From: Lunularia cruciata
Taxonomy: Eukaryota; Streptophyta; Marchantiopsida; Lunulariales; Lunulariaceae
Length of the DNA stretch: 64,000 bases
Assembly: GCA_948567375.1 (NCBI GenBank)
Contig: OX419760.1
Span: 2,542,001-2,606,000 of the forward strand
Direction: 5' to 3'
Shown: positions 33,106 to 44,883 of the stretch, in pieces
Layout of the letters: every line of letters starts with the position of its first letter
Numbering within the stretch: position 1 is the stretch's first letter
Made by a program: the position numbers and the translations under genes
The notes under the pieces: generated by a model
Databases searched by the model: none
Told to the model about the DNA's origin: nothing
What the model saw: only the letters and a program-made list of their open reading frames with translations

Positions 33106-34135
33106 TCTGACAATTCTAAGCAATAAGGAGATGAGATTTGGTTTGTTGGAAGGATTGGAATGTGGTGGTCAAGAAGGTAGAAGTATGAAAGACATGAGAT
33201 GAAGGAGGAGCAAGAAGGGAATGTGAAACAAGTGGATCTTGGCCAAAATTGAGGAAGAAAGAAGAGAATCTGATGCTTGCTTGTTTGGAATTATTATATG
33301 AAAACTCCGTAACTACAAGACATTCATCCCAACTAGTATGGTGTATGTTGATGAAAGCACAAAGCATATCCTCCAAGATGCAATTTGCATATTCATTTGT
33401 CTATCAGTTTGAGGATGATATGCAGTGGACAAAGCAAGCTTGGTGCCAGAGTATCTAAAAGAGTGCTTCCAAAATCCCAATGAATCAAGGACCACGGTCA
33501 GAGATGAGTACATGAAGCATCCCATGATGCTTGAAGACAATGTCAAAGTAGATCTGCACCAATGTTGGAGCATCCACGATATCAAAGGTTGGCGCCAAAT
33601 GGATTTTCTTACTAAGCTTACCAACAAACACTATGATCATTGTGTAACCTTGCTTCGTCTTGGGCAAGGACGTGATGAGATCCAAGCTCACGTGTTTCTA
33701 TCAAGCAGATGGAATGGGGAATGGCTGAAGGCGTCCACTCGGTTTCTAGTTTCTAGCCTTGTTGCATTGGCAACTCTCATACAATCAGATAAACTCTCAA
33801 ACATCTTGTGTCATGTTGGACCAACACCATTGGCATTGGAGAGTACCCAAGGTCTTGTTCACACCCATGTGACCAACGATTGGTAAGTCATGGGCTTCTT
33901 TGAGGCGCCCAAGTTGGAGATCACCCTTGGCTAGAACATATATCTAGTCCTCATGGAATAAAAGGCTTTCTTTGAAGGAGAAGGTGTTGTACTCCTTGTC
34001 GCATGTTGCAAGACAACAATGTACCATCTAGAAGAAAGGATCTTGTTGTAGAGTTGACCTAAACTCATTTTGGACCTTGGAGTTAATTGACACCATTGTA
34101 ATGCTTATCGTGATGAGAGGAAGAGACTTTAAATT
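33106..34135 (-). pseudogene. Gypsy-2 integrase
   Basis: 33485-33691 reads MSLDLITSLPKTKQGYTMIIVFVGKLSK and ends VLISDRGP, holding both catalytic Asp regions; 33313-33627 and 33116-33376 continue in other frames with SIWMEDMLCAF-like text and FSYNNSKQASIRFSSFFLNFGQDPLV, the conserved C-terminal part of the core. Frameshifts at each change of frame. The zinc-binding part (33700-34000) is only recognisable by nucleotide similarity. Confidence 0.85.
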
Positions 34136-36228
34136 AGGCCGTTAGGGCATAATGGATGACATGGAACCGACCTGGTTTGTACTCAAGTTTGATGCCAAAA
34201 AATTGGAGTTACTCCTCCCATCAATGATGTCGACTCTTCATGTGTTCCAAGTGTAATGTCTGCAACAATGGTTTGTGACCAATTTGCATGATCACTTGTT
34301 TCACCAAGAGATAATGCTCTATACCTTGGTGGCATATACCATTGCTAGTTGTTCCCAATCTTGAGCAAAGTAATACCTTTTAGCTATATTTAGTTGGTGG
34401 GACACAAAGGCAATGGGATGTAATCCATTCGGGAATTCTTGCTATAACACGGCTCCAATAACCAAGTTAAGAAACATCAAAATCAAGCACAAAAGGTAGT
34501 TGAGGATCATATGGTTGAAGAATAGGTCTTGAAGATACTATATGTTTCAGCTTTTGGAATGCTTCTTTGTGCTTGGTGGTCCACTAAAAGCTCAAGTTCT
34601 TTTCCAAGAGATCAATCAAAGGTGCGGCCATATGGGCATAATAATAGATAAACCATTGATAAATCTAGCTAATCTAGTAAATGCTTGTACTTTTGTAGCA
34701 TCTTTTGGAGTAGGCCAATCATCAATGGCCTTAATTTTCTCCTCTTCCATCTTGATCCACTCTAATGAGATCTTATGACCCAAGAAGGTAACTTCCTTTT
34801 GCCAAAAGGCACACTTTGACTTCTTGCAGTAAAACTTTCATTATCATAATTGTCTTAGGACTTCTTGCACATGATTCACATGTTCTACTTTTGTCTTGCT
34901 TTAGATTAAGATATCATCCAAGAACACCACCACATACCGATCCAATAGTCCATCCAACACCCAATGCATTTGATCCATGAAGACTACTAAAGCATTAGTG
35001 AGCCCAAAAGGTAGAACTATCTACCCAAAATGCCCATACCTTGTGTAAAAGGTAGTCTTTTGTACATCTTCTCTATCAATGGGGATTTGGCAATAGCCGC
35101 TATGAAGATCCAACCTGGAGATGTATTGTGATCCACTCAAGTGATCAAGCAAATCAGTAATTCAAGGCAAGGGATACGCATTCTTCATTATTTGTTTATT
35201 GAGCACACAATAATCAATACAAAAACAAAGTACTCCATCCTTCTTTGGAACAAATAGTACCAGTGCTCCCTAAGGAGATATACTATATTGTATGAAATCT
35301 TTCTCCAACAACTCTATAAGTATTATTTGCAACTCCTCCTACTCCTTTGGTGAGAGACAATAGATTGGTCTATTCACTAGAGTAATCCTTGGCAATAACT
35401 CAATCTTGAAGGGCATACCACAATAGAAGGGTAATCCTTTCAGTAGATCATCCGGAAACACACATGCAAACTCCTAAAACTATTTGATCAACCATTGCTT
35501 GATGACGTTCTTGACTCCCTTCAAATTCTCCTTGTGCAATCGGCTTGATCCTCACCGCAAAAACATACTTATCTTCCTCCAATGCTTGCTCTATGGCTAC
35601 TTCATTGATAAAATTCCCATCTAGGGACTCATCTCCTTTCAAAGTTTGCTCCATGGTTGATTTTTTGACAAACTTACCATCTTGGGACTCATCTCCCTTC
35701 AAAGCTTGCTCTATAGCTATTTTCCCAACAAACTTCCCGCCTTGGATTGACTATTCTTAGATGTCTCACTTAGAGATGCCAAACAACCTAATTGGAAATT
35801 CCTACCTTGGTGTTATATTTGAATTTGTCGTCATTTCCAATCAAATTGAACCTTATGACATTCAAGCCAAGGTAGACCTAGAATGACATCATAGTGTAGA
35901 GGTGCCACTACAAACCTCGTACAATCTAAATACTCTTTCCCAATCTTGAAAGTAATAGGATGCAAGGTACAGAATGCAAAACACTTTCTACCATCCGCCA
36001 TCATCAATCTACTTCTAATTATTGGCTTGATGAATATGTAACTCTTTTGCTAATTGCATGGACAAACAATTTTTTGAAATTCTCAAATCAACCAAAATCC
36101 TACAATCACGATCAGATATCATACCTTGCAAGTGAAGTAAACTTGTATAGGTCAAGCCATAGTTCCATGGAACTAATCAAGTTTCCAACAATTGGCTCAA
36201 AATCTCCTATTGGGATTCCTTGTTTTCT
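34136..36228 (-). pseudogene. Gypsy-2 pol: protease, RT, RNase H
   Basis: Nucleotide similarity to 680-2776 throughout. The RT box FLDDIL is still readable near 34905-34925. The spacer repeat is visible in 35448-35702 (SQDGKFV..., SLDGNFI...). The protease region (35960-36180) is heavily mutated. The frameshift heptamer has decayed to AGAAAAC (36222-36228), followed by AAGGAA and a still mostly paired stem (36206-36215 with 36183-36192). Confidence 0.85.
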
Positions 36229-37111
36229 TGATCATTTTTCTCCACAACCTCCATCTGGGTGACTTATCAAGGTTGTCCATTCTTGAGTGGACATTCAATA
36301 ATGCGATGTCCAATTTGGCAATAATAAAAAAAACCACCATTCTGTCACAATTTTCCTCTATCTACGGTGCCAAGTGTTCTTTGTTGAATGGCCTCAATCT
36401 CTATTGGTCCCGGCTCCTCCACCCTTGTGTAGTGTATTGGTAGGTTTTGTGGAGATCAAGGTCAAGATCATGTTGTAGCAACTAAGGAATCAAAGCATTT
36501 TGCCAACCGCATGGCTTCCTCCAAGTGTTGTGGCTCTCGCATAATTACCTATAATTTGATTTGTAACTTCAAGCTCCTCACAAATTGATCTAGAGCTTCA
36601 CCTTCCAATATATATAGAATTTTCATGATTATGTTCTGGAATTGCATGATGTAACTTCTTACAGAGCCAATCTGCTTAAACTTTGCCAACCTATCTCATG
36701 CAGTTCATGTGGCATTTATAGCTTAGCATCAACCAATTATTGCACTCTTGAATTTTTCCCATGTCAAGATTGATGCAACAATTTGTCATTCAACTCACTC
36801 CACTCGGAATCGTCACCATAGTTTTGCTACTCCATCCAATTGGCTAGAAGCCAAGAGAATCTATTTCCATTTGTCTTGAAGATTAGTAGCCTCAAAATAA
36901 CATTTTCAATCACACACAAAGTTCTCTATTGTACCAAAAGATTCTTGCATTTGAAAACCTTGGGTTTTTGAAATCAAATTTGGTCTTCTCCTTCTCAAAT
37001 TGATACTTGCTCTATGTGCTCTTATAGTCAATGATCTTGTTCATCCAACAATCAAGTAAGGTGCTTGATTTGTTGTTACATAGCAATTATAACCTTGGGC
37101 ATTGCCTCCAT
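36217..37111 (-). pseudogene. Gypsy-2 gag
   Basis: Starts at ATG 37109-37111. Nucleotide similarity to the Gypsy-1 gag is clear, including the region of the CCHC knuckle (about 36300-36340), but stops and indels interrupt it every few dozen codons. Confidence 0.8.
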
Positions 37112-37355
37112 GATTACTATTCTATCACACCACCTCCAATCTATCTCATTTATTAACACATAGATGCAACCCATCCATTGTTCTCCATAGGTTACAATCG
37201 GAAGTACCACGTGTTCCTCAAACAAGGTGATTGTATTTAGAAAATCTTGCCCACAGTGTGAAGTTATGAACTATGTGAAATGATGCTTGGGTAGTACACA
37301 AGCACAAAAATCCCAATGGTTTGGTGAAAATGGATTTGGTGGCCCATAAATTCCA

Positions 37356-37382
37356 TCTATCCCATTCTTGCTCTAATACCAA
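37356..37382 (-). promoter_or_regulatory. Primer binding site for initiator-Met tRNA
   Basis: Directly after the LTR the minus strand reads TTGGTATTAGAGC, one change from the TGGTATCAGAGC complementary to the 3' end of plant initiator-Met tRNA. Confidence 0.85.
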
Positions 37383-37799
37383 TGTAAAAGACCAAGATCA
37401 AAAGGAGAAAGAGGAGAATGGAAGATCATATTGGGACACTTGAGTGCAAGAAACTTTGAATGCCTAACATGAGCTTCAACTTTGGTATTTATAAGGAGCA
37501 TACAAGGTCTTACTTAAGAAGTTTCTCAAGAAGCTTCCTTAAGCCGCTTTCTTGGAGTGTAAGCCAAGCTAACTGAGAAGCTTCCTTCTAGAAGCCGTTT
37601 ACTTGGTATGCAAGCTAAGCTAATTAGAAACTTCTAGAAGCTTCCTTCTAGAAGCTATCTACTTGGGGTGCAAGCTAAGCTAGTTGGGAAGCTTCTCAAG
37701 AAGCTTCCTAGATGCTTTTGGAATATTCTAGGCTAATTTTTCCTATTTACTATTTTGTTAGCCCTAACTAACCTCATTGCTAAACTCTAGATTGTTACA
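37383..37799 (-). repeat. 5' LTR of Gypsy-2 (417 bp)
   Basis: TGTAACAATCTAG ... GGTCTTTTACA on the minus strand. TATAAATACC near 37486-37495. The GAAGCTTC blocks and GAATATTC are largely retained, though the first TTC of that module is changed to TTT. Confidence 0.92.
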
Positions 37800-37800
37800 T

Positions 37801-38300
37801 TGATGAAGCTTACCAAGCTTACACATAAGTGGTGTTGTGAAGATGAGCAAGAGAGAGCTTTTATAAAAGCTCAAAGAGAGGTTGACATTTGCCTCCTATT
37901 CTCAAGAGACCGATCAAAGGATGACCATTCTACATTCATATTGATTGGATTACGTTGGGGCTTTGAGTAGTGCTCAACCAATAGGATGAGGAGGAGAAGG
38001 AGTTTGTGGTGGCATATGCTAGTTGCTCCAAAAATTGAATGGAGGTAAAGTATAGTTCATATGAGGGAGAGTGCTTGGCAATAGTGTGTACAATAGCATA
38101 TTTATGATATTACATATTTGGCAACCCCTTCATTCTCACCACTAACCATCAATCACTTAAAGTGGTTGATGGAGTACGACAAGCTTTCAAGAAAGCTTGC
38201 ATGATGGGCTCTAATTTTATAAGATTATGATTTAATGATTACTCATAGACCTAGAGTGGTGAACCGTGATGCAAATGAGTTGAGTAGAAACCCATATCCT
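37801..38300 (+). pseudogene. MT-Ty3 copy 2 RNase H
   Basis: Recognised by nucleotide similarity to 14150-14590: the start matches the connection MKLTKLTQEW, and the stretch near 38140-38190 matches TLITDHQPLKWL. Several stops. Confidence 0.75.
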
Positions 38301-38399
38301 AGCCTACAAGATCATATTGGAGCAAATTGGAGCACATTGGCATGGTGAGTCAGATACAAAGATGGTGTCAAGTTGATATGCATCTACCTTTCTATGTAT

Positions 38400-39780
38400 A
38401 TTTTTAAAAAACTTGATGATAGTTTTCATAAATACAAACAATAGGAGTTCTTGAGGTCACAAATCCAAAGGGTGGTGATATTGGTACAAGTTAGTGAGAC
38501 ATTTATGATGATGTCTTAATGATGGATTATCTTTGCACTAGTGTTGTGAGTGACACAATTGATGCCAAGGAGAGAGATAGTGTCCTTCAACAACGTAGGC
38601 AATTCAGATTAGAATGAAAACACCTTCTTTGTATATGGGAAGATGGTAGAGTGCAAATAATACCATTTCCATCAATTAAACATACCAACTATGGTCAAAA
38701 TGACCACAATTGATATGTCATGCTCTGAGGAGCTAGGAATTTTTGGAGTAAAGCATACATATAATAGTCCAATTCATTATTGGTGGCACGGTATATAGAC
38801 CAATGTATAGTATTTTTTGCTAGATATGTGGCTTGCAATCAATTTAGAGCATCAATTAATACTCATATGCCACAATTACACCCGTTACCTATCATGGGTT
38901 AGGTTATTGCTAAAAGTTTGGATTTTGTTCAACCTTTATTGTTTATTGCAAGCCATTATCGATATGTTTTGGTTATGGTGGAGCACTTCTCCAAGTGAAT
39001 TGAGTTGGAAGCACTTCTTGACAAGTCTAGTGAAGAGACAACTTACTCATTCTTGTATTGGGTTTTTAGTCATTTTGGTGCACCAGTTGAGGTTTTGATT
39101 GATCAAGGAACAAAGTTTTTGTGAGAGTTTCATGTCTCTTGTGACAAGTCCTTGATTGATTGCTATACTATCTCCTAAGATCACCCTCAGGCATATGGCT
39201 TAATAGAGATAGTGTTTAGACAATGAAGAGAGGATTGCATAAGTGCACTTTGCAAAGAGTCCACTTAGGAGACTGGGATCTCCAATTACCTTGGTTTGCC
39301 ATAGGCTATTGGTTCAGCCTGCAAGCCTTCTTAGCATCCTTCTTTTTTCACTTTCTACTCTATGGATGAGATTCAGATTTACTGATAGCCATTTGTGGTG
39401 ATGCTATTATATTTTTGGACTTGGATGATCCAAATGTATGGATGAGAGCATATTTTGAATGTGCAAAGACCTTTCAAAAGTGATGCCAATCACCAAGAAC
39501 TTAGTGATTGGTCAGCATAGGGACTTACGCCATGCTACTATTCAAGGAGGTTATAGACACTTGACTCATCAATTTCATTTGGGTGATTATGTATATCTAC
39601 ACCAAATTGCACCAACAACAATTGATGTAACTCTAGGTCACACTATCTTGAGAGTGTATAAGGTTTTTTCTTATAGAGACTTCATGTTTGAAGCATGTGA
39701 TGGTGTTATTTAGAAGGATCATGTGCGCAATTGTATGCCATGCCACCTCTCAAACATTGATGGCACTATGGATCCAAGGT
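38400..39780 (+). pseudogene. MT-Ty3 copy 2 integrase
   Basis: 38500-38700 matches the pre-integrase text VGAKERD and HLLCIWEDGRVQ. The zinc-binding region (38740-38860) keeps YWWHGI-like text. The core follows (38960-39120) and the third catalytic region (39160-39260) keeps Glu in GLIEIVFRQ. The barrel region is seen in 39459-39713 (HQFHLGDYVYLHQ, HTILRVYKVF). Frames change several times. Confidence 0.78.
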
Positions 39781-39787
39781 TGGCAGT

Positions 39788-39922
39788 TGTTTGTTATGTA
39801 GCTTTATTGATGGATCTTTTCTTATGTTGGTGGGTGATAGTTGTTTGAGAGGATGGCATATGGCATGTTTGACTCCTCCTCTCATGGTGGTTCCTCAAGG
39901 ACAATAGTTATGTCCTTGATGT
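39788..39922 (+). pseudogene. PHD finger of MT-Ty3 copy 2
   Basis: Same 45-codon length as 12509-12643, all in one frame: C-L-L-C, G-D-S-C (third ligand Cys changed to Gly), G-W-H-M-A-C-L-T-P-P-L, VPQG, then L-C-P-stop-C. Trp before His is intact here. Two copies with complementary damage make the ancestral C4HC3 finger clear. Confidence 0.88.
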
Positions 39923-40190
39923 ACTTGACCTATAGCTAGTTCACTCTTTATATGATATAGATTAAAGACAAGCAACTAACAATGAGGCTCAATAGCACTC
40001 GGCCTCTTGATCTTTACTCACCGTGAGGCATATCACATATTCAGAGTAGATGGTTATCTGGAGTTAAAGAGACCCAACCGCTAACTAAGGGGGTGATTTT
40101 GGTACTTTAGATGTTTTGTATGAGTTGTACTTCTATAGTATATGATGTTGATAGTGATGTATGTTGTATAGCAATGTACATATGCATGAA

Positions 40191-40879
40191 AATTCCCAAA
40201 GTGACTCTTGAGTTTTATCTGGTCCAAGACACTCAATGGCCTCTCTCTCCAAATTTTTGAAAATGCTCTTTGTTTGTAGAGTCTAGTTCACTCTCTCCTC
40301 TTGATTTCTATCTTACCCTCTACGAGAGAGGCCTTTCTCCCACTTTTGAGAATCAGGCTCTATTTGCAAATTTTTGTTCTCTTTAAATGGTCAAGTTCTT
40401 CCCCTTCCTTGCTAGGGATGACCTCTCTCCCTTAAGATCTATAATAGAGCTTGATCCTAGACTATCAAATTGTTTTTGCTCGTCTACAAGAAAGGTCTCT
40501 CTTGATAGAAACAACTTCTATTTGGTCCTATGTATCTTACAAGGACTTGCAAGGAAATTCTAGTTTTATGTGGAGTTTGAATTTGGATCTTTTTCCTACA
40601 ATTTGACTTCTAATAAAGGCACATTGAATCAGTTAAATTTCCCAAATGTGCATACTTGCTTCTTGCGAATGAACAATCTCTTATATTGGGAGCATTAACA
40701 AATATGTCTCTAACTTGATTGAACATTTGTATTGGCATGAGTACCAACATCCTCCTCAATCATACAACAATCACCATCAGCAATACACCAATAAGCAATT
40801 CAAATAAGCATGCCACAAGCATTTCAAATCCACTCACACATGTTACTCTAGCCGGTAAACGGGCAACAACACCAACAAC
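40191..40879. other. Intergenic DNA, nothing recognised
   Basis: No open frame of note and no repeat ends seen. Confidence 0.5.
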
Positions 40880-41500
40880 AAGCCAAGTGAATCCTGCCCA
40901 AATCCAAGTGAATCCACCCCACCCAAAGTGGATCCATCTCCCTTGGGCAGATTCACCTTGAATGCTTACGGATCCATACTCCTCAAGAAAATCCACCTTG
41001 AATATGGGCAAAACCCTTGTAAACCCAAATGAATCCAAACCTCCAAGCAAATCCACCTTAAACCCAAGTAGATCTTTATCTCCTGGGCGGATCTATATCC
41101 ACCTTGAGCAAATTAACCCAAAACCCGAGCAAATCCATATCCCTTGAGCAATCCACCCCAAGCGGATCCACACAAAAGTCAAGTTGGTCCATATCCAATC
41201 AATGAATCCATCTAACACCCAAGTAGATATGGTAGGCAAGTCCCATCCAAAACCCAAGCAGATCCATATCCACCCTAAGCAAATCTACTAGCCAACCCAA
41301 GCAGACCCAATCTAACTAGGCACCTCTAGTCCACAACCGGGCAAAACCAGTCCAATGTTGGCTGGATCCGCTTGCAGATCTATACAAAATGTTGGGCGGA
41401 TCCAACTCCCAACCAATGAGCACTCCCACCTTGTATGTGCAAACCTACCCAATGTTGCAAGCAAACACATTGTCAAATAAGCAGATCCATTCAAAATTGA
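40880..41500. repeat. Degenerate repeat region of CCAAGCAGATCCA-like words
   Basis: Variants of AACCCAAGCAGATCCATATCC recur every 30-45 bp, for example at 41013, 41098, 41130 and 41248-41310. Too diverged to give a clean unit. Confidence 0.55.
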
Positions 41501-41841
41501 GCGAAGCCATTTCCTCAACCATATATAAAAAAGCATTAGACAAGACCCTTTTACTTTATTCATTCATAGGCTTGTACAAATATCCACCAGGTACTTGATT
41601 TAATGCCAAGCAAGTCTCTACAATTGTTCACCTTGTTTCTTCTATGATATAGCTAACCCTCCCAACACCAGCCTCAGAGTGAGAATGATTTGACTTGCAT
41701 CTATGAATTTGCTCATCTCTAACTATTTCCTCTTCATCATCTCACATATTGCATCTGTTAATTAAAAAGTGGTGTAATATGTGGATATCCAATGCAAGCA
41801 CAAGATGTAGGAATTATATTTATTGGTTTTTAGTTGAACCC

Positions 41842-41870
41842 TTGACTCCCGCACTCTTTGCGGGAGTCAA
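41842..41870. repeat. Perfect 12-bp inverted repeat with 5-nt loop
   Basis: TTGACTCCCGCA, loop CTCTT, TGCGGGAGTCAA. Confidence 0.9.
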
Positions 41871-42390
41871 AGAGTGCCACCGTGCTTTCAGTATACCAAT
41901 GCAATGTTCATTTAAAGACCGGTTAAAGTTCTTCCTTTCTTAGGTGTGAGCTTGTTTGAACGAAGATACTAGATGACTCATTGCTACATATCCAACATCT
42001 CCTATTAAACGAGTTCCATAGTGACTCTACAGAAATTTTGATCAGCAATCTGTAAACTTAGTAAAGGGGTGTGCCAAGGGCTTTCGTTATGTTAGCTATA
42101 CTATTTATGGACATGCTCATTTTGAGGATAAATCGTCTCGTACAGAATGTTCCGTTAATTTGGACGGGTGATAACCATTCGGGAAAATTTCTACTTATGA
42201 AAATGTCAGATGAAAAAATTAGACTCTACATACTGTACTATTCCACCACAAAATCGGCATGTTTAAGAAATATCGTTGTTCCCCACTACAGATGCTGCAG
42301 ACTGGGGGCGTAGTAGTAACTTACATTCCCTCCCTCTTTCAAAAAGTGTTGTGCCCTCTCTGGGGCCTAGCCCCATTCTACCACTTTTGT

Positions 42391-42452
42391 CTCTCCTTGT
42401 ACGGCTTGATGGGGTCTTCCCATCCTTCTTGTGTTCTATGAGATCGCCTTTC
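42391..42452 (-). repeat. Dispersed repeat DR1, copy b
   Basis: On the minus strand it shares GAAGGATGGGAAGA, CCCCATCAAGCCGTACAAGG and the GGCGATCTCATAGAAC region with the copies at 30972 and 47549. It lacks the inverted insertion of copy a. Confidence 0.7.
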
Positions 42453-44883
42453 TTGTTCTCTGGCCGACATGAGCTATATGAGCAGTTGAAGTGTCATCAG
42501 ACGCTTTTCTGTTCTGCATTTGGGGGATTAGAGTCATCTATTGGTTACTGGGGTGGTATGCCGCAAGCTTAAAGTCAGTGAGACCTGATGTCTAATATGT
42601 CTGATGTGTCTGATGGCCCGGAGGTCTTGGCCCATTTCGTGTTCCGTTTGACGAACAGCGAGAATGATGCAGCCATAGTAGTACGGTTTCGAGATCCAAG
42701 AGGATAGAGTATCGGTGCATATACAACTCCTAGCACCCAAAGGTCGATCGATCGAACAATTCTAGTGTCACTTGATATGTTTGCTCCACGTCGTGAGACT
42801 AAGTAGGTTATCAGTATGCTCATGCTGACGCCGAGTTTTAACATACAGATTCATGGAAAGCGGATACAGTAGTCTCAAAAAACTGGAGAAATTGTTACTT
42901 TTCAATTACCACGAACAAAGTGAATGCGGCCAGAAAGGGCTTGCAGAAGAAAGTGAACACACAATCTTAGGTCAGAATATCTGCCCGATCTTTTTCGTAT
43001 GCTTTGTCTTCACTCTTACGTTTTGCAGTACTAACTAATAATCGGGGAAGCTGACGTTAAGATTTGCAAAGGACGAATACCTACGATCCATAAACGAGCA
43101 TGATCTTCAGGCCTTTCGACGAAATAAATCGATAGAATGCTTCTGATTTATCAACATCAAGATTGTGCCTCCGTTCCTGCAACCATTGCCGCGGTAACAC
43201 TGTTAGGACTGTATGTGTTTTGTCCGTGCAACAAACTGTTATTGACGTAATGGGATTTACGACCGTTTGGCAAATGGATTCAGTCGGTGAAGATGAACCT
43301 CACCAGAGACAAGCGGTGAAATTGTGCTCGATTGTAGATCGGACGTCAAGTAGTCTTTCTCCCAGTGTGCCACAATTTACAGGAACATTCTCCCTTCTAT
43401 TTAGATGTTTGGCACATTCGCTGGAGCTAATCTTGCAGATGTGTCCCTCACGATCATAAAAAGGTAGCTGAAGAATCATTGACTGGAAGATACAACCTTC
43501 CACTTATGCGATAAAGGACACCTGGGCAGAGGAAAAGAGTGAGTATATATGAACACCCTCACAATTTTATACGGAGAAGATACGGCGCTCTTTTGCTTTC
43601 CAGTCTGTTCCTAAATCTCTACCAACGTAAATTTGACATGAATGCTGTTCTACCCAGACGTCTATGGTACGATCTAGTACGACTATGCACGTATTTGGCT
43701 GCGCGTCGAAACATTTGCACGAGACAAGCAGTTCTTGATGGAGGAGTACCGTGCACTGCTGCGCACAAGACTTGTTTCGTGGAGATAATATTACAATGAC
43801 TGCCAACCTTGTGACGATCTAAACTTATTCTAGCCGCAAATTGATCATTCCTCCACATCAGAGGCTGCAAATAAAAATAACCACGAGAATCGGTACACAT
43901 GTTGTGGTAATTCTACCCGTACTTACCAATATTACTTCTGCTTGGAGATAAGACGATTAAAGTCATTGAATAGCCTCCGACAAAAATGCTCCATATCTTC
44001 GCACCTCTATGACCCAGTGATGAGAGAGGCTACAGATCAATCTGGACCTGAAGATCAACAAGAGTGAACAAAGTCTTCTATCTCCCCCGACATTTGGCGT
44101 CCTTTACCTCCACACTTCTTTAGACTGTACTGCTGTGAACGCCACGGGACTACATAGACTCTAGAGGTTCTCGGGAGTCTCGTCCAGTTCTCTGCCGCAG
44201 AACACAACCGAAGTCTCATCAGCACGATGAAGAAGCAGCCTGTTGATTTGTGAACAAATGTCAATTACCGAATGAGAATTGTTTGCCTCTCAGGCAAACA
44301 CTCAAGACAAGGGAGGCACCCTTGGTGCTGATGTCATTGACACCCCCGAGATGAACGCTTCCCCACTTGCTACTTCACCCCTCATCAATGTACTGAAAGA
44401 ACCCCGAGAAACGGAAACCGAACTCTCATCCGTTTCACCTCCGCAAGAGAAATCCCGAGGTGCAGTACGATGCAAGGAAGTGAACAGGTTCCACTACACA
44501 CGATTACCTGGGAAAGAATAAGCTCCTCAAACTTACAAACTCGACGCCCAATTCATAGTTTGGTGCAACTTTGGGACTGTCATCTACAGACTGTTCCAAA
44601 AAGGAGAACGGTCTCGAATGGAGCAATGGGTGAGAAAGGGGTGGGGATGATGGAACAAACCATGGAAATGCTCTTTTTTTTTTTCTTTTTTCTTTATTCA
44701 CAGGCTCATATGGAAAACTATCGATATATATATCCCGCGAGAAACAGATGAGAGACAAAAACGAAAAGATCTGGTTCAGAAATTATCAAGTGCCCTTGAC
44801 TTGGCGGCTAAGACAAACATCCTAAGATGACGCGTAAATGCGGCTCAGCTTTCTCACATAGGCAGGGCAGAGCTTCGGCAATG

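Larger units (their letters stand above)
33106..37799 (-). mobile_element. Gypsy-2: decayed Ty3/gypsy copy lacking its 3' LTR
   Basis: Collinear with Gypsy-1 on the minus strand from integrase (33106) to 5' LTR (37799), but with many stops and small indels. Its integrase breaks off within the C-terminal part near 33106 and no 3' LTR follows. It keeps the primer binding site that Gypsy-1 lost. Its LTR abuts a truncated MT-Ty3 copy at 37801. Confidence 0.93.
37801..40190 (+). mobile_element. MT-Ty3 copy 2, 3' part only
   Basis: Collinear, on the plus strand, with 14590 down to 12239 of the first MT-Ty3: RT connection, RNase H, integrase, PHD finger, polypurine tract (TAAGGGGGTG, 40085-40095), 3' segment. 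Everything before RT codon motif MKLTKL is missing; the cut coincides with the outer end of the Gypsy-2 LTR (37799). No LTR follows at the right end. Confidence 0.88.
41501..44883. other. Low-copy DNA, no gene recognised
   Basis: Short open frames (42071-42313, 43163-43459, 43539-43799, 44279-44521) have no family features. It holds the hairpin at 41842-41870, DR1 copy b and a poly-T run at 44673-44694. Confidence 0.45.

Noticed and set aside
42276-42572. Frames with RLDGVFPSF at 42276-42572 and 47379-47705 as a protein family
   Set aside because: The shared part is only the dispersed repeat DR1; the rest is unrelated.
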